62,526 nucleotides of DNA, taken from positions 23,305-85,830 of the forward strand of contig LFRZ01000120.1 of assembly GCA_001513025.1 (NCBI GenBank), written 5' to 3'. Source of the DNA: Gammaproteobacteria bacterium DTU037. GTDB lineage: Bacteria > Pseudomonadota > Gammaproteobacteria > Pseudomonadales > Pseudomonadaceae. The notes below the pieces were generated by a model. The model saw only the letters and a list, made by a program, of their open reading frames with translations. It did not search any database and was not told the DNA's origin. Each line of letters opens with the position of its first letter. The first letter of the stretch is position 1. Both the position numbers and the translations under genes were made by a program. Shown one piece after another: positions 40,735-49,671 of this stretch.

Positions 40735-40750
40735 TGAGGCCGACTGAATC

Positions 40751-41956
40751 ATGCGCACAGATTTGCCATATTGGCGTTTATCCGGTTTCTACTTTTTTTA
40801 CTTTGCGTTACTGGGTGCTACGGCGCCTTTTCTGGCGTTATATTTCGATCATTTAGGTTTTTCTGCTGCACGTATTGGTGAATTAATCGCCATTCCGATG
40901 CTGATGCGCTGTCTTGCACCCAATTTGTGGGCCTGGCTGGCTGATCGCACGCAGCAACGCTTAGCCATTGTGCGCTTTGGTGCACTCTGCACCTTGCTGT
41001 CATTTGGCCTTATTTTTATCAGTCAAAGCTTTGCTTGGTTGGCCTTGATTATGGTTTTGCATGCGTTTTTTTGGCATGCGATTCTAGCTCAATTTGAAGT
41101 TATCACCTTAGCCCATCTGGGCACTCAGACTGAGCGTTACAGCCAGCTGCGCCTATGGGGTTCAGTCGGCTTTATGCTGGTGGTGATTGGTTTTGGTTAT
41201 CTGTTTGATCAAGTGGGATTGGATTATTACCCTTGGGCCATTTTAGCGGTGATGAGCGGTATAGTGTTCAGTAGCTTTTGGGTACCCGCGCAGCCCAGTG
41301 CGACTGAGGCCAAGAGCGCGGCAATCGAGCAGGGCACCGCGTCGCGGAAAAGCGTACAGCTGCTGCCGATTGTCATTTTCTTAGCCAGCGTCACCTTAAT
41401 GCAACTATCGCATGGTCCCTATTACACTTTTTTAACCTTGCATTTGATTGATTTAGACTACTCGCGTGCGCTGATTGGTTGGCTATGGGCATTGGGTGTG
41501 CTGGCAGAAATTGGCCTATTTGTCATAATGCCTTGGTTGCTACGGCGCGTACGTTTAAAACAGATTATTTTGGTCAGTCTGGTGCTGGCGGTCCTGCGTT
41601 GGTGGTTGCTTGGATTTTATGCTGATACCTTATGGGTGCTGTTGTGTGTGCAGGTCTTGCATGCAGCCACTTTTGGCAGCTTCCATGTCGCCGGCATACA
41701 CTTTGTGCAGCGTTATTTTGCTGCAGATAAGCAAGGGCAGGGACAAGGTTTGTATGTATCGTTTTCCGGTGTTGGTGGTGCTTTGGGCGCGCTGTATGCT
41801 GGTTACACATGGCAAACTCTGGGCGCGAGCATGACCTTTACGATCGCCAGTGGCGTGGCCTTAATTGCCGTCTTACTGGTGCTCTTTGGTCTAAGCAGTA
41901 TCGAGAATACTCCATCCATATTGAAAAAGGGCAGTACTGATGACATTCACTCGTGA
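40751..41956 (+). CDS. MFS transporter (HcaT/PPP-like family)
   Basis: 401 residues with about 12 membrane helices in two halves separated by a charged loop near 185-200. N-terminal YWRLSGFYFFYFALLGATAPF and the motif PNLWAWLADRTQQR (MFS loop 2-3) match the LacY/HcaT-like MFS_1 branch. Substrate unknown; its fixed place between aroC and mtnB in Pseudomonas may hint at a link to methionine-salvage metabolites, but that is guesswork. Overlaps mtnB by 17 bp. Confidence 0.85.
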   Translation: MRTDLPYWRLSGFYFFYFALLGATAPFLALYFDHLGFSAARIGELIAIPMLMRCLAPNLWAWLADRTQQRLAIVRFGALCTLLSFGLIFISQSFAWLALIMVLHAFFWHAILAQFEVITLAHLGTQTERYSQLRLWGSVGFMLVVIGFGYLFDQVGLDYYPWAILAVMSGIVFSSFWVPAQPSATEAKSAAIEQGTASRKSVQLLPIVIFLASVTLMQLSHGPYYTFLTLHLIDLDYSRALIGWLWALGVLAEIGLFVIMPWLLRRVRLKQIILVSLVLAVLRWWLLGFYADTLWVLLCVQVLHAATFGSFHVAGIHFVQRYFAADKQGQGQGLYVSFSGVGGALGALYAGYTWQTLGASMTFTIASGVALIAVLLVLFGLSSIENTPSILKKGSTDDIHS

Positions 41957-42560
41957 GCAGCTCACTGAGCAAATTATTCAAGCCGGACAGTTTTTATATG
42001 CCCGCGGCTGGTCGCCAGCAACCAGTAGCAACTACTCGGCGCGGCTGTCGAATAATCAAGTGTTATTAACCGTATCCGGTAAGCATAAAGGGCAGCTGAC
42101 TGAGGATGATATTCTTGCCACTGACTTGCAAGGGAAAAGCCTTGAACCGCATAAAAAACCCTCTGCAGAAGCCTTATTGCATACTCAGTTGTATAACTGG
42201 AGCGGCTCTATTCAAGCTGTTTTGCATACCCATTCAGTCAATGCCACAGTGCTATCGCGGCTGGAGACAACAGCACAGATTGAGTTTACTGACTACGAGC
42301 TGCAGAAAGCCTTTAACGGCATCAGCAGCCACGAGCAACCTTTATTGGTGCCTATTTTTGATAATGACCAAGACATGCCGCGATTAGCGCAGCATGTACA
42401 ACAGTGGCTGGATAGCCATCCAGACTGCCCAGGTTACTTAATTCGTGGACATGGCTTATACACTTGGGGCGCCTCGATGCAGGACGCCTTGCGGCATATT
42501 GAAGCCTTTGAGTTTTTGCTTGAGTGTGAGTTAAAAGTCCGCGCCTGTCTTGCGTATTGA
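41940..42560 (+). CDS. mtnB: Methylthioribulose-1-phosphate dehydratase
   Basis: Methionine salvage: dehydrates MTRu-1-P to diketomethylthiopentyl-1-P. Class II aldolase fold, 206 residues. Zinc ligands in LHTHSVNA and RGHGLYTWG, and the N-terminal GWSPATSSNYSARL. ATG 41940 has AAAGGG upstream and lies inside the MFS gene. Precedes mtnD and mtnC, the next steps. Confidence 0.95.
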   Translation: MTFTREQLTEQIIQAGQFLYARGWSPATSSNYSARLSNNQVLLTVSGKHKGQLTEDDILATDLQGKSLEPHKKPSAEALLHTQLYNWSGSIQAVLHTHSVNATVLSRLETTAQIEFTDYELQKAFNGISSHEQPLLVPIFDNDQDMPRLAQHVQQWLDSHPDCPGYLIRGHGLYTWGASMQDALRHIEAFEFLLECELKVRACLAY

Positions 42561-42614
42561 TAGGCCACGCTTAATCAGGCTATCGCTTTACATTTTTATA
42601 GAGAATTATCCCTT

Positions 42615-43166
42615 ATGAGCCAATTGTTTGTGTACCACACCAGTCAGCCCAAGCAGGCGCTGAAAGTGTTAAATCATCTAGAAGATATCAGTAGCACCTT
42701 AGCCCAAGTAGGCGTGCGCTTTGAGCATTGGCAGGCCAATCAAGCGATTACTGCACAATCATCCACTGATGAGGTGTTAGCCGCCTATGCTGAGGATATT
42801 GCCCGCTTAAAAAAAGAAGGCGGTTATGTCGCGGTCGATGTGATGAGTCTCGACGAGTCGCACCCAGATAAAGTGGCGTTGCGTGCTAAGTTTCTTGATG
42901 AGCATGTACACAGTGAAGACGAAGTACGTTTCTTTGTTTCGGGCCGAGGCTTATTTAATTTGCATATTGATCAGCATATCTATGCGGTATTGTGTGAAAA
43001 AGGCGCGCTGATCTCTGTTCCTGCCGGCAGCAAGCATTGGTTTGATATGGGAGAGCGCCCACGCTTTACGGCACTGCGTTTATTTAACAATCCTGAGGGC
43101 TGGGTGGCTCAATTCAGCGGCGATAAAATTGCTCAGCAGTATCCGACTCTGGACGATTTGCTATGA
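42615..43166 (+). CDS. mtnD: Acireductone dioxygenase
   Basis: Cupin metalloenzyme: with Fe2+ converts acireductone to the methionine ketoacid precursor plus formate, with Ni2+ gives an off-pathway product. Metal motif [18 protein letters not shown] (His, His, Glu) and a later histidine in [10 protein letters not shown]. 183 residues. Overlaps mtnC by 4 bp. Confidence 0.96.
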   Translation: MSQLFVYHTSQPKQALKVLNHLEDISSTLAQVGVRFEHWQANQAITAQSSTDEVLAAYAEDIARLKKEGGYVAVDVMSLDESHPDKVALRAKFLDEHVHSEDEVRFFVSGRGLFNLHIDQHIYAVLCEKGALISVPAGSKHWFDMGERPRFTALRLFNNPEGWVAQFSGDKIAQQYPTLDDLL

Positions 43167-43846
43167 GTGTTAAAGCGATTTTGACTGATATTGAAGGCAC
43201 CACCAGCTCCATTGCCTTTGTGTTCGAGGTGTTATTTCCCTACGCAAAACAGCATCTGCCGGATTACATTCGCGCCTGTGCTGAGCACGAGCCCGATTCA
43301 CCACTCTTGCAAGCTGTACGTGATGAGGCACAAGAGCCACAGGCCGATACACAGCGGGTGATTGCTATTTTGGCGCAGTGGATGGAGCAGGATGTCAAGG
43401 CAACGTCGCTAAAGGCCTTGCAAGGTCGTGTCTGGCAGCAAGGCTATGCCAGTGGTGAGATCAAGGGGCACGTGTATCCTGATGCGGTTGCGGCGCTGCA
43501 AGCCTGGCAGCAGCAAGGTTATCAACTGTATGTGTATTCATCGGGTTCGGTGCAGGCGCAAAAGTTGATCTTTGGGTATTCTGTTGCTGGGGATTTAACC
43601 CCCTTGTTTTCCGGCTACTTTGATACCACCTCAGGGCATAAGCGTGATGCTGCTTCCTATACACGTATTGCGCAAGCACTAGGCTTAGCGGCAGCGCATA
43701 TTTTATTTTTGTCGGATGTGGTTGAGGAGCTGGATGCGGCACAGGCCAGTGGCATGCAGACCTGTGGTTTAGCCCGTGCACAGGGCTCTTTAGCAGGGCA
43801 TCGCACAGTTGATAGCTTTGCCCGTATAGACCCAGCCAGTTTTTAG
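43163..43846 (+). CDS. mtnC: Enolase-phosphatase E1 (acireductone synthase)
   Basis: HAD-superfamily bifunctional enolase/phosphatase of methionine salvage. Motif I is [10 protein letters not shown] (Asp9, Glu11), motif [14 protein letters not shown], motif [14 protein letters not shown] and [13 protein letters not shown]. 227 residues. Completes mtnB-mtnD-mtnC; mtnA and mtnP are not in the window. Confidence 0.96.
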   Translation: MSVKAILTDIEGTTSSIAFVFEVLFPYAKQHLPDYIRACAEHEPDSPLLQAVRDEAQEPQADTQRVIAILAQWMEQDVKATSLKALQGRVWQQGYASGEIKGHVYPDAVAALQAWQQQGYQLYVYSSGSVQAQKLIFGYSVAGDLTPLFSGYFDTTSGHKRDAASYTRIAQALGLAAAHILFLSDVVEELDAAQASGMQTCGLARAQGSLAGHRTVDSFARIDPASF

Positions 43847-43975
43847 TCGGACGAACAGTGGCATTGAGTAAAGATTTGGCCTTTTTATCTGGTAATTTAA
43901 CCTGACTGCTTTACTAGGTCTTTATTCGTAGGGGCTAACTAGCGTACACTGCATCCATGATTGCGAGGAGATACC

Positions 43976-44557
43976 ATGAGCACGATTAATATTACAGAAG
44001 CAGCACAAGCGTATTTGAGCGACTTATTAAAAGGCCAAGATACACCTGGCATTGGTATTCGCGTTTTTATTACCCAGCCCGGTACCAGCTATGCAGAAAC
44101 CTGCATTGCCTATTGCAAGCCTGAAGAGCAAAAAGCTGAAGACACCCCTTTAGTCTTGCCAGCCTTTACCGCTTGGATTGATGCGCTGAGTGAGCCTTAC
44201 CTTGAAGACGCCGTGGTTGATTATGCCACCGACCGCATGGGCGGCCAGCTGACCATTAAAGCACCGAATGCAAAAGTGCCGATGGTCAGTGAAGACAGTC
44301 CTTTATCAGAGCGCGTCAATTATTACCTGCAAACAGAAATCAATCCAGGTCTGGCCAGTCATGGCGGTGAAGTGAGCCTGATTGATATTGATAATGGTAT
44401 TTTGATTTTGAAATTTGGTGGTGGTTGCCAAGGCTGTGGTCAAGCCGATTTCACTCTGAAAGAAGGTATTGAAAAAACCTTAATGGCACGTATTCCTGAA
44501 GTTAAAGGGGTGCGTGATGTAACGGATCACAGCGTTACAGAGAATGCTTATTACTAA
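43976..44557 (+). CDS. nfuA: Fe-S biogenesis protein NfuA
   Basis: Fe-S cluster carrier, 193 residues from ATG 43976 (AGGAG upstream): an N-terminal degenerate A-type domain (about 1-95) and a C-terminal Nfu domain with the CxxC cluster motif [19 protein letters not shown]. Delivers [4Fe-4S] clusters to apo-targets such as aconitases and protects under stress. A single gene. Confidence 0.96.
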   Translation: MSTINITEAAQAYLSDLLKGQDTPGIGIRVFITQPGTSYAETCIAYCKPEEQKAEDTPLVLPAFTAWIDALSEPYLEDAVVDYATDRMGGQLTIKAPNAKVPMVSEDSPLSERVNYYLQTEINPGLASHGGEVSLIDIDNGILILKFGGGCQGCGQADFTLKEGIEKTLMARIPEVKGVRDVTDHSVTENAYY

Positions 44558-44645
44558 TCAAGTGATTATGCAGGGGACTTTGGTCAAATAGGTTAGGTAC
44601 GCTATAGGTTATATACTAGTGCGCGAAAAACAAGCTTGAGCATTA

Positions 44646-44684
44646 CCCTGTAAAAGCTTTTTGGTGCAGTTTAACTGCACAGGG
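44646..44684. repeat. Nested palindromes between nfuA and ihfB
   Basis: CCCTGT (44646-44651) and ACAGGG (44679-44684) enclose the palindrome AAAAGCTTTT (44652-44661) and the near-perfect palindrome GTGCAGTT-T-AACTGCAC (44664-44680). In a 351-bp gap without a gene; operator or RNA structure. A TATACT -10-like hexamer lies near 44613. Confidence 0.5.
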
Positions 44685-44753
44685 TTAAGCTGGATGATCC
44701 TGGTTTAATCACAATAACTTCTCTCTATTCTTAGACCGCTATGGCTAAGAATC

Positions 44754-44800
44754 TTAAAAAAGCCGGTACCAGTCACAAGCTGTTATCGGTTTTTTTGCTT
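44754..44800 (+). terminator. Terminator-like hairpin upstream of ihfB
   Basis: AAAAAAGCCG (about 44756-44765) pairs with CGGTTTTTTT (about 44787-44796, one G-U pair) around a 21-base loop. It ends transcription from nfuA or from a possible short RNA starting near 44620. The following bases to ihfB show only a promoter-like AT-rich region. Confidence 0.6.
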
Positions 44801-44908
44801 AAAAAGCCAGTCGAACCTCGATTCTTTTCGTATTTCATAGATTGACCCTGTTCAAAGCTCAATAAGCGTGCTAAAAACAGCTAGCTGCTTGATAAGAAAG
44901 GGAAAATA

Positions 44909-45190
44909 ATGAATAAGTCCGAATTGATCGAGCGTATTGTTGACCGGCAAGAACAGCTGTCAGTGCGTGATGTTGAGCTGGCAGTGAAAACTATGTTGGA
45001 ACATATGACGCAAGTATTGTCTTCTGGGGAGCGCATTGAAGTGCGCGGCTTTGGAAGTTTTTCAGTCAATTACCGCGCGCCGCGAGTGGGTCGCAATCCG
45101 AAAACTGGTGACACAGTTGAGTTGCCAGGTAAGTATGTACCGCACTTTAAGCCTGGCAAAGAGTTGCGCGATAGAGTAAATGATGACTAA
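44909..45190 (+). CDS. ihfB: Integration host factor beta subunit
   Basis: 93-residue DNA-bending protein, partner of IHF-alpha. [11 protein letters not shown] start, [20 protein letters not shown] and the DNA-intercalating proline loop RNPKTGD. Usually found after rpsA; here it follows nfuA, so rpsA/cmk lie elsewhere. GGGA precedes the ATG. lapA follows within 40 bp. Confidence 0.97.
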   Translation: MNKSELIERIVDRQEQLSVRDVELAVKTMLEHMTQVLSSGERIEVRGFGSFSVNYRAPRVGRNPKTGDTVELPGKYVPHFKPGKELRDRVNDD

Positions 45191-45228
45191 GCTATTACTC
45201 AATAATCTGAGTAAGCGCAGAGGGTTCT

Positions 45229-45570
45229 ATGCAAAGTTTTAAACGTCTACTGATCGTTATTGTCGCGCTAGCGCTGGCCGCTGGTGTGGTGTTTTTTACC
45301 TTAGAAAACCGTACTGCAACCCAGTTGGTATTTTTTGGTTGGCAAACACCTGAGTTACCGATGGCACTTTATGTGCTGAGTGTTTTTGTTTTAGGTTTGA
45401 TTCTTGGTCCGCTGTTGTCATGGTGGCCACATCAGCGTTTGCGTATGCGCTACAACAAACAAATTAAACAGCTCAAAGTGTGTGAGCAGCGCATCGCCGA
45501 ATTGCAAAAAGCGGCTGCAGAGCAGGACGTGCCAGTTTCAGGCGCTGCAGAGCTGCCAAACGTATCCTAA
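45229..45570 (+). CDS. lapA: LapA (DUF1049) inner-membrane protein
   Basis: 113 residues, two membrane helices (about 5-23 and 42-62) separated by the conserved NRTATQLVFFGW segment, then a cytoplasmic coiled tail. LapA with LapB regulates LPS assembly (LpxC turnover) in E. coli. It commonly follows ihfB; lapB would usually be next but is absent here. Confidence 0.88.
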   Translation: MQSFKRLLIVIVALALAAGVVFFTLENRTATQLVFFGWQTPELPMALYVLSVFVLGLILGPLLSWWPHQRLRMRYNKQIKQLKVCEQRIAELQKAAAEQDVPVSGAAELPNVS

Positions 45571-45581
45571 GCGCTACTAAG

Positions 45582-45616
45582 CAAGGCTAAGTGGCCCTTT
45601 TAGTCTCTTAACCTTG
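45582..45616. terminator. Convergent hairpin between lapA and dgt
   Basis: CAAGGCTAAG (45582-45591) / CTTAACCTTG (45607-45616), one mismatch, in the 53-bp gap between convergent genes. No clear T-run. Confidence 0.5.
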
Positions 45617-45623
45617 TCAGTGC

Positions 45624-46955
45624 TTACACAGGGCTTGAGCGACCGGTCATTTCTCGAGCCATTTCTGTTGCATAGCTATCGGTCATGCCACCAATAAAGT
45701 CAATAATACGCATAAAGGATGTATAGAGCGTCCAGTCGGGCTGGGGTGCAGCCTGTCCAAGTAAATCAAAAATACGTCGATTTTTAAAGGATAAGATGCC
45801 GTGGGTATGCTGCTCCAAAGCCGCACCACAAAACGCATTAAGCAAGATTTCTAGCGTTGTATAAGCGCCAATCTCGTGCAGTGTTTTGCGTTTGTCTTGG
45901 AAGATTTTTTCCCGTGCTAACGCTTTGGCATTGATTACACAGGTTTTTGCTGGGCCATGCATATGCTCAACTAGATCACCCTGTAAGGTGCCCGCCATTA
46001 AAGCCGGCTGCTGCTCAACAAAGGCATGCGCGGCGGCATTGGTAAGATGCTCAATGGCTTTGCCGCGTAAGATGGCGAGCTTTCTGCGCCGGGAATCCTT
46101 AGGCCCTAGCTGACGGTAGGTGTCTGGCAGATCATCACCGACTAAGTCGAGCAGCAAGGCTTCAACTTCTTGGTACTGCAGCAACTCCATCTCAATACCG
46201 TCTTCTAAATCAATTAAGCCATAGCAAATATCATCGGCGGCTTCGACTAAGTAGACCAGCGGGTGGCGCGCCCAGTGCTCATCACCAAGTTTTGGAATGC
46301 CGAGCTTGTTGGCGATTTGCTCCAAGAGTGGCATCTCGCTTTGATAACTACCAAATTTATGTTTTTTATAGCCTTGAGCCGTGGCGTATTTCGAGCTCCA
46401 AGGGTATTTAGAAAAGGCACCAAGTGTGGCGTAGGTGAGGCGCATACCACCATCAAACTGGTGGTATTCAAGCTGCGTCAGGACGCGAAAACCTTGTGCA
46501 TTGCCTTCAAAATTTAAAAAATCTTGGCGCTGTGCTTCGCTCATGCTATCAAGCCAGCCATTGTTGGCGGCTTGCTGAAACCAATGCCGAATCGCGTCTT
46601 CGCCTGAGTGGCCGAAGGGCGGATTACCAATATCATGGGCTAAGCAGGCTGACTGTACAATCATGCCGAGGTCGCTGGGTTCACACCATTGTGGCAAAGC
46701 AGGGCGGATCATTTCTGCCACGCGCATGGCCAACGAACGACCCACACAGCTGACTTCTAACGAGTGGGTCAGGCGAGTATGAATATGATCGTTACTGGAG
46801 ACGGGATGGACCTGCGTTTTACGGCCAAGGCGGCGAAAGGCTCCGGAGAAAATAATCCGATCATGGTCCTTATGGAAAGGGCTTCGACCCAGTTCTTCAG
46901 CGCTGTGTGCAGTTTTGCCTAAACGTTCACGGTTTAATAATTGATGCCAATCCAC
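45624..46955 (-). CDS. dgt: dGTPase-like HD-domain triphosphohydrolase
   Basis: 443 residues. HD-domain metal motif [28 protein letters not shown] and [15 protein letters not shown] near the N-terminus and [14 protein letters not shown] in the middle, all typical of dGTP triphosphohydrolases that release tripolyphosphate. Start GTG 46955 behind GGGAG. Substrate preference is inferred. Confidence 0.93.
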   Translation of the reverse strand: MDWHQLLNRERLGKTAHSAEELGRSPFHKDHDRIIFSGAFRRLGRKTQVHPVSSNDHIHTRLTHSLEVSCVGRSLAMRVAEMIRPALPQWCEPSDLGMIVQSACLAHDIGNPPFGHSGEDAIRHWFQQAANNGWLDSMSEAQRQDFLNFEGNAQGFRVLTQLEYHQFDGGMRLTYATLGAFSKYPWSSKYATAQGYKKHKFGSYQSEMPLLEQIANKLGIPKLGDEHWARHPLVYLVEAADDICYGLIDLEDGIEMELLQYQEVEALLLDLVGDDLPDTYRQLGPKDSRRRKLAILRGKAIEHLTNAAAHAFVEQQPALMAGTLQGDLVEHMHGPAKTCVINAKALAREKIFQDKRKTLHEIGAYTTLEILLNAFCGAALEQHTHGILSFKNRRIFDLLGQAAPQPDWTLYTSFMRIIDFIGGMTDSYATEMAREMTGRSSPV

Positions 46956-47008
46956 TGAGCACTCCCAATCTATTTATTGTGGGGATGCACCGCTAAAATC
47001 CAGTGCAT

Positions 47009-47341
47009 TTAATTTAGATTATCAGCTTGTGATGCATCTGTATCAGCTTGTGCTGCGGGACTGGCGATAAATAAAGGCAAGAGACTGGCGGCGATTTTTA
47101 CTAGAGGCATAAAGCCACTGGCTGAGCGACGGTTGCGCGCCATTAAAAAACTGGCCAAGGTTACGCCAGCCACCATCAGTAAAGGTGTCGAGCCTTGTGT
47201 AAAACGCTGCTTATAACCGCGAAGTTTCTCTACAGGCTTCAGCAAGATCAGGCTTTCATGACGAATTTTTTGACGATTTAATTCAAGGCGCATCTCAATC
47301 AGTTGTTTGCGCAGCGCTATAGGATCATCTTTTTTAGTCAT
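47009..47341 (-). CDS. YqjK-like small membrane protein
   Basis: 110 residues: a charged helical N-terminus (MTKKDDPIALRKQLIEMRL), one or two membrane segments (about 52-66 and 78-96) and a polar tail. Position and style match YqjK of the yqjD-yqjE-yqjK group, whose role is poorly known. Overlaps the upstream gene by 4 bp. Confidence 0.6.
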   Translation of the reverse strand: MTKKDDPIALRKQLIEMRLELNRQKIRHESLILLKPVEKLRGYKQRFTQGSTPLLMVAGVTLASFLMARNRRSASGFMPLVKIAASLLPLFIASPAAQADTDASQADNLN

Positions 47342-47706
47342 GGCAAGAGTTGCTCTTTAGTTTTTTTCAGCTCCTGCAAGGAGGCGCTAAAAGGCGCTTG
47401 TGCAGTGCGCTGTATGGATTTTATTCGTCCAATGCAGAGCAGACCAGCCAGTGTATAAAAAGCAGACATGGCGACGAGCAGCATATGTTGGTATGGATCC
47501 CATAGCACAATGATCAGTAAGCCGTTTAACAGTAAAAACAGCATAAAAGCACAGGCGGCTGTAATGCCCAGCCAAATCAATTGCTGACTGCTGTGATGTT
47601 TTTGCTCTTGTAGCTCAAGGGCAAACAACTCAGCGTGGTCGCTGAGTAAATCCAGTGTCGCGGCGCCTAAGCGCCGCGAAGTGTCTGAAAACTTATGATC
47701 TGTCAT
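47338..47706 (-). CDS. yqjE: YqjE-type phage-holin-superfamily membrane protein
   Basis: 122 residues; two membrane helices (about 42-62 and 70-92) in the holin_3_6/YqjE style, following an amphipathic start (LGAATLDLLSDHAELFALELQEQ). Function unknown, possibly ribosome/membrane association with its neighbours. It is 2 bp downstream of the DUF883 gene. Confidence 0.78.
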   Translation of the reverse strand: MTDHKFSDTSRRLGAATLDLLSDHAELFALELQEQKHHSSQQLIWLGITAACAFMLFLLLNGLLIIVLWDPYQHMLLVAMSAFYTLAGLLCIGRIKSIQRTAQAPFSASLQELKKTKEQLLP

Positions 47707-47708
47707 AC

Positions 47709-48023
47709 TTAGCGCTTAGACACGAGTAAACCTAATAAGAAACCGACCCCCGCACCAATAGCTAATGATTGCAGTGGGTGTTCACGCACATATTCTTCGC
47801 TGCTATTTATCGCTTCTTTACCGCGCTCAAGCAGTGCGTACTCCGTAGAGCTCAGTGCTTTACGTGCGCGTTGTAAGCTAGAATTAATCTGACCACGCAA
47901 TTCTTCAGCTTTATCGCCGGTGAGTTCTACAGAATGTTGCAGTAATTGCTCAGTATCCGATACTAAAGCTTTAAACTCTGACAATAGTTGGTCATTGTTA
48001 TCGTTGCTGATTTTTTTAGCCAT
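47709..48023 (-). CDS. DUF883 (ElaB/YqjD/YgaM) tail-anchored protein
   Basis: 104 residues from ATG 48023 (GGAG upstream): amphipathic helix (about 1-80) and a C-terminal membrane anchor HPLQSLAIGAGVGFLLGLLVSKR, the DUF883 hallmark. In E. coli YqjD binds ribosomes at the membrane in stationary phase. First gene of the trio; a longer reading from 48062 adds 13 poorly supported residues. Confidence 0.85.
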   Translation of the reverse strand: MAKKISNDNNDQLLSEFKALVSDTEQLLQHSVELTGDKAEELRGQINSSLQRARKALSSTEYALLERGKEAINSSEEYVREHPLQSLAIGAGVGFLLGLLVSKR

Positions 48024-48113
48024 GATAAGTGTATCTCCATAAGTAGACTCAAGGTATTGCACAACATTAGAGCTAATGTAACGGTTATAGGTTCATTTTG
48101 AAACAAACTAATT

Positions 48114-48146
48114 TAAAAAATAAACCCGCTTTACTTATCAGCGGGC
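48114..48146 (-). terminator. Terminator of the first oprD-family gene
   Basis: CCCGCT (48125-48130) / AGCGGG (48140-48145); on the minus strand followed by TTTATTTTTT. Confidence 0.85.
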
Positions 48147-48169
48147 TTATTGAGTACAGGCGTTGTAGC

Positions 48170-49453
48170 TTACATCAATGGAATGGTGTAGCTGACGATC
48201 AGCCGATTTTCGTCAATTTTTCCAGAAATATCTGAACGCAGAGTTGCATTACGCCATTTAACGCCCAAGTTTTTCATTGGGCCATCTTGGAAGATATAAG
48301 CAATATCGGTATCACGCTCCCACTCATTGCCACGTGAAGCGCCAGCACCCATGTAGATGTCGCTACCTTTAACATAACGAGTCATCAGGCTTAAACCTGG
48401 CATACCGAGACCGGCAAAGTTGTAGTCATAACGTGCTTGCCAAGATTTCTCATCGGTGGCAGCGAAGTCACGGATTTGGATGTAGTTGGTCAAGAACGGA
48501 TCAACCAGTTCAATGTAGGCGTAACCCGTATCGCCAGACATTTTCTGATAACCCAAGCCAAAGCTGTTGTAACCTAATTTGTAGGTTAGCATTCCAGAAA
48601 TAGCTTTGTTATCAATCCCGCTTTTAGCGTCTTCAGAGGTTTTTGCATAACGTAAATCAGTTTTTAATGACTGATTGTTGTCAAGCTGAAGGGTATACAC
48701 ACCATTCACAATGTGCTGCTTGTATGCACCGTCAAAGTTAGCAAAGTTATAACCTGTGCTTAGACCGGTGTCGCCCCACGTGTAATTTACCCCGGCGAAG
48801 TCAAACTTGCTGGTTTCTCTTTGGTGTGTGCGTGTTGATTGATTGTTACGCTTACCTTGGTTGCCAGAAAAACCATTTAGAAGAATAGGCGCGTTATCAG
48901 TTGAGTTGCGCTGATTCATACGGCCTAAACGACCAATATCAACTGACAGGTTTTCTATTTCTTTACTGTTGACATGTACACCAGTAAAAGTTTGCGGAAG
49001 CAGACGACTATCACCAGAGGATACGGTTGGCAGCTTAGGCATTAAAGTGCCCGCTTTTAAAGTGTTTTCAGAGAGGCGTGCTTTAAATGTTGCGCCTAAC
49101 TCACCGTAGCTGCTTGGGGCTCTTTTATCACTGTCTCGTGGTAGTAATCCTGTATTTGATGTACCGCGACCTGAGTCGAGTTTAAAGCCAGTAAAACCAT
49201 AGGCATCAACACCAACGCCAACAGTGCCTTCAGTGAAGCCAGATTCATAACGTAGTAAGAAACCTTGTGCCCACTCTTCTGCTTTTGATTGTGTTGCCGT
49301 CTCATGACGGAAATCACGATTCATATAGAAGTTGCGCAGCTCCAAGCCTGCTTTGCTGTCCTCAATAAAAGCAGCTTGCGCTGCCATAGGAATGCTTAAG
49401 GCTACTGCTAGAGTGCCTAAGCCGATTGAACGTGCTAACGGACTGAATTTCAT
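48170..49453 (-). CDS. OprD-family outer-membrane porin
   Basis: 427 residues: signal peptide (1-28, AQAAF), FIEDSKAGLELRNFYMNRD opening the barrel, typical OprD strands, and terminal aromatic/hydrophobic strand NRLIVSYTIPLM. OprD porins form 18-stranded, carboxylate-selective channels; the specific substrate is not predictable. A paralogue lies on the other side of recCBD. Confidence 0.93.
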   Translation of the reverse strand: MKFSPLARSIGLGTLAVALSIPMAAQAAFIEDSKAGLELRNFYMNRDFRHETATQSKAEEWAQGFLLRYESGFTEGTVGVGVDAYGFTGFKLDSGRGTSNTGLLPRDSDKRAPSSYGELGATFKARLSENTLKAGTLMPKLPTVSSGDSRLLPQTFTGVHVNSKEIENLSVDIGRLGRMNQRNSTDNAPILLNGFSGNQGKRNNQSTRTHQRETSKFDFAGVNYTWGDTGLSTGYNFANFDGAYKQHIVNGVYTLQLDNNQSLKTDLRYAKTSEDAKSGIDNKAISGMLTYKLGYNSFGLGYQKMSGDTGYAYIELVDPFLTNYIQIRDFAATDEKSWQARYDYNFAGLGMPGLSLMTRYVKGSDIYMGAGASRGNEWERDTDIAYIFQDGPMKNLGVKWRNATLRSDISGKIDENRLIVSYTIPLM

Positions 49454-49671
49454 TATTGTAGTTCTCCGAGATGCGGACAGGGTCGATCAAATTATTAATA
49501 GTTGTGACTCATGCACTAAAGCATGCTTAAGACCATGAGGTCATCTAGACAATGGTCGAAAAATTATCGAGTGGTAAAGTGTAGGAGAATATCGATGGTG
49601 GCATCATCATCCGTCAGCAGATCTGGCAAGAAGGTGGCACACTATATTAATTACTTGCACAGGATGTCTCA

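Noticed and set aside
44742-44846. Short reading starting MAKNLKKAG before ihfB
   Set aside because: It overlaps a terminator hairpin, which explains its lysine-rich start, and has no ribosome site.
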